Shown here in pieces: positions 9,199-14,588 of a DNA stretch of 14,588 bases. Below the pieces are notes generated by a model. That model had not been told where the DNA came from, did no database searches, and saw only the letters and a program-made list of their open reading frames with translations. The stretch's first letter is position 1. Each line of letters begins with the position of its first letter. This DNA comes from Scenedesmus sp. ARA3. Its lineage: Eukaryota; Chlorophyta; Chlorophyceae; Sphaeropleales; Scenedesmaceae. The stretch covers positions 1 to 14,588 of the forward strand of contig RWJK01000166.1 in assembly GCA_004335835.1 (NCBI GenBank), read 5' to 3'. A program made the position numbers and the translations under genes.

Positions 9199-9377
9199 TG
9201 CGGCACTTGGGTGTAGCCGTTGGGCTTTCACAGCTTGTCCATGACTTCTCCTGTGAAGTTTGGGTGGTTCATGGGCATGCGGAGACCTGTCTGCATCATG
9301 CGGTGGCTGAGCCTGGACCCTGGCTACACACGCACAACGTGGTTGTTGGTCCATCAACGCAACACTATCACGCAAAA

Positions 9378-9382
9378 TTACA
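9378..9382 (-). terminator. TGTAA poly(A) signal of the GT92 gene
   Basis: TTACA on the + strand reads TGTAA on the minus strand, about 190 bases after the stop at 9571. It is the first such pentamer downstream of the gene and at an ordinary distance for a green-algal 3' UTR. If used, the fold-back at 9427-9533 lies within the mRNA. Confidence 0.5.
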
Positions 9383-9426
9383 TCATGTGTGTGCATCACA
9401 AGTTGCACACCGACGCTGCAAACAAG

Positions 9427-9533
9427 TTGCAGATGGCAATAACAACACTCGCGGCAACATACCATTGGCAGTGCAGATGCCATCTGCACTGCCAATGGTA
9501 TATTGCCACGAGTGTTGTTATTTTCTGCTGCAA
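9427..9533 (-). repeat. 107-bp fold-back (inverted repeat) in the predicted 3' UTR of the GT92 gene
   Basis: The inverted repeat is centred on base 9480. The inner 21 pairs (9459-9479 with 9481-9501) are perfect. The arm continues outward with only two mismatches (9458/9502 and 9452/9508) to 9438/9522, so 40 of the 42 innermost positions pair. A weaker extension reaches 9427/9533. There is essentially no loop. It starts 38 bases after the stop codon of the minus-strand gene and ends before its TGTAA signal, so the transcript would carry a hairpin of about 50 bp. It may be a miniature fold-back element or a small-RNA precursor. Confidence 0.9.
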
Positions 9534-9570
9534 TTGGTCAGCACCGTAACACAATGGCAAACAGCAGACT

Positions 9571-12480
9571 CTAATCCCGTGCAATAAGCATTGGCACCTC
9601 TGGAATTTTGTATAAGAACCCTTTTTGCTGCAGCATTTGTACCACGTCTGCCAGGTACTGCCAGGCCAATGTGTCCACCATCATTGTCAGGTGCTTTTTT
9701 GCATCCGACGTGTTGGCCACTTTGATATAGTGGCGGTTGAGGTTGGCTTTAGCCTTTTCAAATGACTCGTTTGTTGACTTGAACTGCACATACATACGCA
9801 CAGAGCAGCAGGAGACCATCAGCTACATGGTGATGATGCTATATCTGCACTTGAGCTCCACAAGACGCACGCTTCTTTTCCAGCACAGCTAGTAACAAAT
9901 GAGTGTTTGCCTGGCTTACACGAGGCAAAGTTGCACAAGTGAAAGAGGCTGTGTTGCTTCTCAATCGCAATCACATGTTGGTGTGTACGCACAACAGCAG
10001 CCACATGTGAAAGCCAGACACAAGTCCACAGCAGGATTGCGTCTTATGTCCTTTGTTGCTGTTTCAGCCAGTAGCAGGACGGCCATAAGATATACAAACA
10101 CCCACACGCACGCATGTGCATGCATGTAGATTCGTAAATTCGTCCTTTTACATGTGTGCGCACTCGTGGTTTCCGTACACTTTATACAATACCGCACCTG
10201 ATAGTGGTTGCAGCACAGCCCAGCCAGCGGTTTCTGCCACGAGTTGTCTATCACCGCCTTACTGGTCGGCCCGTGCGTGTTCACGCTCAGCTTGTTCACC
10301 TGGCATACACCAGCACAGCAGATATGCGGGCACCGGTGGTAGTGTGACGATGAGGATTTGAGAGGAGGGAGCATCAGAGGTTGAGTAGTTCAACACTGCA
10401 ACAATGCGGCTGCTGTTGGAATTGCTACAAACTCAGACTGCTGCATCCTCCAGCACTGCAGCCTTCATGTGCAGCTCCACATCGATATAAACAATGGATT
10501 TGTGCATGCAACTGTGTATCAGTATGCTGAGTCGCCATGGAGCATGAATGGCATTCGGACACCCCATGGCCACTTCAATGAGGTTGTGGATAAAGGATGA
10601 GTGCCTCAAAGTGTGCATAATTGAGGGACTCCCGCACTCACATATATCTTGCAACCGGCTTGCATGAATGCCCGCACACACAGCAAAGGCTTTAATCTGT
10701 GAAATGCTGCAGCTATTCAATGCGGTCAAGGCAGGCACAGTACAGCTGCATGTGCCAGAACAACACCAAAAGAGCAGCTGGATGCGCTGACATGGCAGCA
10801 GCTGCGTGCGGCCAGCCGCTAACCTTCCCCTTGCAGTGTGACACGTGTGGGCAATTACGGGCACGTGCTGCTGCGTGCATGTGTTTGACGCTGCATCAGG
10901 CGCATGCGGCACATGCTCACCGTCTTTATGTTGTAGATGGTCTTCCTGCCGGTGACCTGGCAGCAGCCGCACTTGTTGCAACCTTCCGCAACTGCCTCCC
11001 AGGCCTTGGGAGCAGCAGCTGGCTCAGAGCGGGGGTCAGGTGCACGCCGAATGTTATTCACCAGCACAAGTGTGTCATTGCCCTGGGGTGTGTCATTGTG
11101 GTTCTGGCCAAAAGTTGTGCAGTGCAGGGTATGGCCGTCTGCGCCTGGCTTGGTGCTTGCATCGTAGGCCTCCCATATGAAGTTCCTGCCCTGCAGCTGA
11201 GGGCTGGGCCGCATGCAGGGGAACACAAACTCGTCCACGTCCCATATGCCCAACCAGCCTGTTCCATTTGGTGGCGCGTACGTTGTTTTGCAATGGTGGA
11301 ACGCCCAATCTACGCAACACACACGCAACGAGCAGCAGCAGGTGTTCCAGCACAGTCAGAAAACGGCAGCGTTGCTTGCATGCCTGTTCACACAAACAAT
11401 CTAACACGTAGGCGGAATGGCAACACAGGCAGCATGAGCCACACAACATATGCATTATTTGCAGCTACTAACATTTATGCACTTCCATGGTGGCTGTTCT
11501 GTGTTTCATCGAAACCATCCTTCAGGTGCATCGCGTTGGGACCCTAGGTGCTTGGATGCTTCAAGTTGCTAGACATCATCTTGCTTTGGTGGTGGCCTTG
11601 CACTGCACTTTGCACATGTACATGCTCTCCACCTGATGTAACAAGCATCTTGATGCTTACACCCTCAACATATGCTAGCCAGCTGTCACCCAACTTGGGT
11701 GCTTGAAGTGGGGAGGCCTGTCAGCGCTGTATGGCGTGCGGGCATGTGCTGCAGGCATCCCTCACCCTGCCTGCCGGCGACTCGGTGCTCAGAGGCGTCC
11801 CCAGGCACGCCTTGAGTCGTCTTCATGTCGACCACCACTACATGGTCGCCGAAAGGCGCAGTCGCTTCCCTGATGCCATCTGTGCTGTTGTCATCGTATA
11901 TGACCATCTTGGTGGCTCCCACCATCAGGTGGAAGGCCACCCATTCAGGGATGTAGCGCGCCTCATTGCGCAGCACGGTGCACACCACGCCCTGCGCTGT
12001 GGCATTTCCAGGAGTGGCTGAATTCAAAGGCTGCGCAGCAGCAGACCGCGATGCTGCCGCGGAGCTTTTGCTCAGCTGCTCGTATGCCTGCTCCAGCTTC
12101 TGAAGGTCAGTTTGCACCTGCTTTTGCACCTGCTGCAGTGTTGACAGATTCTTTGCCTGTTGCTCATAGTGCTGCTTGATCTCTTGCAATCGTTGCTGCT
12201 GCTGCTGATGGTCCTGCTGCAGCTGTTGGGCCTGTTGATACGTTGAAGGGCTGTTACTTTGGTTTGTTTGCCCCTGCAAAAAACTTGAGCCCTTCAACTT
12301 GTCTGCAAACTGCAAAGGCTTCCAAGGCACCACCACGGCCACGTTGGCCAACAGCACCAAACCAATCAGCACAAACCCAACAGCGCACAGTAGCCAATGC
12401 TGGCTGGTTGGTGATGCTGGAGTTCCAGCTGTTTTTTTCTTGGCGCCTCTTGTTGAATCAGCAGTGGCTAAAGGGATCAT
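9571..12480 (-). CDS. GT92 (DUF23) family glycosyltransferase with coiled-coil stem, four exons
   Basis: The predicted product is a 472-aa type II Golgi glycosyltransferase. Minus-strand exons are 12480-11766, 11309-10921, 10299-10198 and 9783-9571; introns are all GT..AG (phases 1, 0, 0). Residues 1-27 are cytosolic, 28-52 a membrane anchor, and about 80-140 a Gln-rich coiled-coil stem. The catalytic domain starts with VVCTVLRNEARYIPEW (165-180). IYDDNSTDG (194-202) is the nucleotide-sugar block. QDWAFHHC follows, then WLGIWDVDEF with the metal-binding D262-V-D264. FGQNHND, GRKTIYNIKT-VNKLSVNTHGP and NHYQ-FKSTNESFEKAK (from 399) complete the GT92 pattern, each rejoined across a splice site. 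Members include plant beta-1,4-galactan synthases and animal GALT-1, so galactosyl transfer is likely; the acceptor is unknown. Start: ATG at 12478-12480; the frame extends upstream only to a TTG. Confidence 0.88.
9784..10197 (-). other. intron 3 of the GT92 gene
   Basis: This 414-bp intron is phase 0, with donor GTGCGG directly after the NHYQ codons and acceptor GTGCAG before FKSTNESF. The two halves rejoin the conserved NHY-x-x-K-S-type block of GT92. Read-through would add an unrelated tail and stop. Confidence 0.82.
10300..10920 (-). other. intron 2 of the GT92 gene
   Basis: This 621-bp intron is phase 0, with donor GTGAGC after the codons for YNIKT and acceptor TATGCCAG before VNKLSVNTHG. 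Splicing rebuilds the family pattern of a basic K-S/T-I segment followed by a His-containing strand. The 10433-10981 (-) open frame lies mostly in this intron and shows no family motif. Confidence 0.78.
11310..11765 (-). other. intron 1 of the GT92 gene
   Basis: This 456-bp intron is phase 1, with donor GTGAGG and acceptor GCGTAG. The split codon G|AT gives Asp-239 and restores GRQ-DWAFHHC, matching the Q-x-x-x-x-x-x-C segment that precedes the DVDEF block in GT92 proteins. Confidence 0.8.
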
Positions 12481-13460
12481 GCCTGCCTGCAAACGACAGC
12501 AGTAAATAAGCCCTAGAAGCGCGGCACTTTCGGCCGGTATGTTGCTAATGGTACTTCAAACCAAACAAGGTGTCCTGAAACATTGGTCGCTGCACTGCGA
12601 TACCGGCACACATGTGTGAAAAGTCGGTCACCACACACAGCGGAGTGACTGAAGCGGGTGACGCAGGCTAAGACAGCCCTATAATCACCTGGTGTCTGTG
12701 TAGGAGAAACAATCGTCAGGATCAGCGTGCCACTTCACACTATGCACTATACGAGGGCATCAATGTTCCTGGTAAGCCACTACGAAAAGGCCGAGACGAG
12801 CCTGTCCTTAAAATACCCCGCTGCCTTTAAAAAACACGCAGACACGTATCACCTCTGCGTAGGTTTGTTTGCACCGTGACAGCAAAGATAGATGCACATA
12901 CTCGTGAATCACGCCTCGCCACAGAGAAAATGAGTGTTTCGTTTTCGTTGGTTCGTGTCGTGCTGTGTAACAAGCAGTCGTAGGTGCGCTTCCTGTCTTA
13001 GGTGGTGTGTTGTGCTGGAGCAGTCCCTTGATCAAGCTCATGATCATCAGCTATCCGGCGTTCGTCGTGTGGGCTAACAATGTGACGAAGAGCCCCACAA
13101 CAAGTGAGCTTTACGAACGAAGTATTGCGTAATTATCGTTTTCAATGCGAAAGGCAAGTACGGTCAAGAGCCAGACACACCTGCAGCTCTGCAAACATTG
13201 CAATTGCATACGGCAACATCTACAGTGTTGGTGTAGACGAGAGCGAGCCTATGTGCTGAAGAGATCTCATCCACCACCTGATTTCTGCGAGGAGTCAGGA
13301 GTGGGGTGAAGCTACCTATATCGAGCGTGCAGCACTGGCAGTGTGACCATGCATTGTGTGCGCGCAGCAGCTGCATCACAGACGACTGTTTGCCAGCTCA
13401 GCTGGCCACAAGTTGTGGTCAAGGGTGTAAGCATAAGAATGCTCGTTACTGCCCCTCCTC
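12481..13460. other. upstream region of the GT92 gene, no other gene seen
   Basis: The stretch presumably contains the 5' UTR and promoter of the minus-strand gene. A TATA-like string (tattttaagg on the minus strand, about 12812-12821) lies some 330 bp from the ATG, which is weak evidence. Open frames at 12808-13047 (-), 13164-13379 (-) and 13306-13545 (+) are short and motif-free. Confidence 0.35.
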
Positions 13461-13679
13461 TAAACTAGAGAAAGCGCATGTGGTGTGGGTATTCGATTGG
13501 CAAAGATCGAGATGGCGACCAGTGGCCATTGGCCCTTCTTTTTAAACTGGAGAGGGGGGAGGTGGGTGGGTCAATTGGCAAAGATGGGGCCGCCACAATG
13601 ATTGTGACCAGCTGCAGATGATGCCACCACAAGGACCAGAAGCGAAAAAACAAAAAGGTGGTGCAACAGGAGGTTGTAA

Positions 13680-13692
13680 GCATCATCATCAT
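13680..13692 (+). repeat. short (CAT)n microsatellite
   Basis: Four CAT units in a row lie inside the repeat-rich region between the module copies. Confidence 0.9.
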
Positions 13693-13706
13693 AGGGTGAC
13701 TTACAC

Positions 13707-13783
13707 GTGTACGGTGTAAGCATGGTGGTCACGGTGCGCGTGCGCGTGTGTCTGTGTGTGTACGGTGTAAGCATGGTGGTCAC
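13707..13783 (+). repeat. 26-bp direct repeat, two exact copies
   Basis: Identical copies (starting gtgtacggtgtaagcatgg) occupy 13707-13732 and 13758-13783, 51 bp apart start to start. A GT/GC-alternating spacer separates them. The period suggests a minisatellite with two surviving units. Confidence 0.93.
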
Positions 13784-13819
13784 TGTGTTGTGTCAACAGT
13801 GTACTGGCCTTCTAAACTA

Positions 13820-13838
13820 GGGAGAGGGAAGGGAGGGG
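13820..13838 (+). other. G-quadruplex motif
   Basis: The motif is GGG-AGA-GGG-AA-GGG-A-GGGG: four runs of at least three Gs with loops of 3, 2 and 1 bases, which meets the standard intramolecular quadruplex pattern. A related but poorer G-rich run follows the second module copy at about 13549-13570. Confidence 0.75.
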
Positions 13839-14041
13839 TCAGGTCAAGGTTCAGCCGGAGAACGATACCTCAAAAGTGGGCGCAAGCAACATGAAACAGC
13901 ACTGCCAACACCACTGTTGGCCAGCAGGATGCTTCATGAGCAGCAGCATGCCCCGTAACGGAGCGGAAACTACGACTATTATTGCCTCTCTATTGGTGAG
14001 GTATCACTATAGTCACCAGACAATCAAGATGCAAGTCAAGG
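13839..14041. other. gene-free stretch
   Basis: There is no supported feature. The open frame 13876-14298 (+) runs into the ACTGGACGT cluster and has no recognisable motif. Confidence 0.4.
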
Positions 14042-14190
14042 CACGTCCAGTTGCACATCATGCAACTGGACGTGACATGTGGTGCGTCAAGTTGGGACTG
14101 GGCGTGAGCACGTCCAGTTGTGCACTGGACGTCGAGGAGGTAGACTGGACGTCAAACTGGACGAGCACTGGACGTGCGACTGGACACGTG
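14042..14190. repeat. cluster of ACTGGACGT elements in both orientations
   Basis: At least eight copies of the (A)CTGGACG(T) word occur in about 150 bp. Inverted copies lie at 14042-14055 and 14109-14120. Direct copies lie at 14061-14074, 14122-14132, 14143-14154, 14154-14165, 14165-14176 and 14178-14190. The first two form a perfect 14-bp-arm hairpin (cacgtccagttgca/tgcaactggacgtg, 5-nt spacer). The second inverted copy and the next direct one form another hairpin. A degenerate copy may lie near 14086-14106. The word contains an ACGT core, the kind bound by bZIP factors, but regulation is only conjecture. Confidence 0.88.
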
Positions 14191-14212
14191 TTACAGCACC
14201 AGAAATGCTGTA
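14191..14212 (+). repeat. 8-bp-arm hairpin
   Basis: The arms ttacagca (14191-14198) and tgctgtaa (14205-14212) surround a 6-nt loop, directly after the ACTGGACGT cluster. The right arm includes a TGTAA, so it could also be a poly(A) signal of an unseen + strand transcript. This is weak. Confidence 0.7.
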
Positions 14213-14588
14213 AACAAAAGCACTATATGCGTATCTCGATGCCACAGTACAGCTGCAGTCAAGAACACCTCAATCGTGGTCGCCCTCGGCACTGGTGACT
14301 GGCCACTGCCTGCTGTCACTGCACAATGTGCATGCATGTGAAGGCTTGCAGGAGACGACTGTAAACACCAAACAGCAAACGCATCATGCACAAAGACAAA
14401 TGCTGAAGCAGTGCTTTGATGCTCAGCAGCATCTTCTGCTATCAAAAAAACACAACCGCTGAACACCACTGCTCACACCATTGTATGAAGTACACACTCA
14501 CGTCAACACCAACAGGTTAACTTGCTGGTGGGCCTTCCCTCAGCATGCCCTGTCCCTACCTCTCATACTCTTCCAATCTCTGGTTCCT
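14213..14588. other. gene-free right edge
   Basis: No gene or RNA was recognised. The frame 14191-14469 (-) has no identifiable motif. Confidence 0.4.

Larger units (their letters stand above)
7169..9377. other. spacer downstream of the + strand gene
   Basis: No convincing gene was found in about 2.2 kb. Open frames such as 8453-8863 (-, 136 codons) have no recognisable motif. The stretch holds the 3' UTR of the + strand gene at its left and small tandem duplications at 7496-7521, 8676-8715 and 9169-9198. Confidence 0.4.
13461..13838 (+). repeat. three dispersed copies of a taaact(a/g)g-headed module
   Basis: The head taaactag/taaactgg occurs at 13461, 13543 and 13813, each followed by a purine-rich stretch. 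The first two copies also share attggcaaagat (13496-13507 and 13574-13585) and a later gaccag, so they form a diverged tandem repeat of about 80 bp. The third copy keeps only the head and the G-rich part. Family and function are not recognised. Confidence 0.7.

Noticed and set aside
9015..9587. 190-codon open frame on the + strand
   Set aside because: It is antisense to the 3' end of the GT92 gene and runs through both arms of the fold-back, which makes mirror-like peptide repeats. There is no family motif.
10699..11547. 282-codon open frame on the + strand
   Set aside because: It lies antisense to exon 2 and parts of introns 1 and 2 of the GT92 gene. The minus-strand reading has clear GT92 motifs, so this is a shadow.
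12481..12492. Earlier TTG start for the GT92 gene
   Set aside because: It would add four residues only. Eukaryotic genes normally start at ATG, and the ATG at 12478-12480 gives a standard type II N-terminus.
14042..14190. Possible CRISPR-like array
   Set aside because: The units are about 9-14 bases, vary in spacing and orientation, and have no equal-length spacers. The genome also appears eukaryotic.
13876..14298. 140-codon + strand frame with repeated WTS residues
   Set aside because: The repeated residues come from the ACTGGACGT DNA repeats. No domain is recognisable.

Overview
The window looks like nuclear DNA from a eukaryote, most likely a green alga (chlorophyte). The two recognisable genes are split by spliceosomal introns with GTGCGT, GTGCGC, GTGAGG, GTGAGC and GTGCGG donors and normal AG acceptors. 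There are no bacterial-style operons or Shine-Dalgarno sites. Base composition is mixed, near 50 % GC by eye (not counted). Low-complexity CTG/CAG runs fall in coding sequence, and a TGTAA pentamer, the usual green-algal poly(A) signal, lies downstream of the second gene. Dense short palindromes also recall volvocine algae, but the species cannot be named from this sequence.

Layout. 1-680: no gene, only a polypurine tract and a small tandem repeat. About 690-2500: wreck of a non-LTR (LINE-type) retrotransposon on the + strand, with the reverse transcriptase GTKQG and FADD blocks near the left end and a His/Cys-containing tail block near the right end, broken by stops and frameshifts. 2500-4120: no recognised gene, except a compositionally odd block (about 3457-3846) with long open frames on both strands. 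4120-4300: three palindromes standing end to end, then a fourth hairpin. 4888-7168 (+): three-exon gene for a fucosyltransferase-like glycosyltransferase (549 aa). 7169-9377: spacer with small tandem duplications. 9571-12480 (-): four-exon gene for a GT92 (DUF23) glycosyltransferase (472 aa), with a long fold-back hairpin in its predicted 3' UTR. 12481-14588: no gene, but repeat-rich: dispersed modules with a G-quadruplex motif, a 26-bp direct repeat, and a cluster of ACTGGACGT elements in both orientations.

How it fits together. Both genes encode predicted Golgi type II or secretory glycosyltransferases with a short N-terminal hydrophobic segment, a low-complexity stem and a lumenal catalytic domain. 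They converge, with about 2.4 kb between their stop codons. A shared role in making cell-wall, matrix or glycoprotein glycans is plausible but inferred. The strongest unexplained signals are non-coding: the palindrome cluster near 4.1-4.3 kb, the 3'-UTR fold-back near 9.48 kb, and the ACTGGACGT cluster near 14.1 kb.
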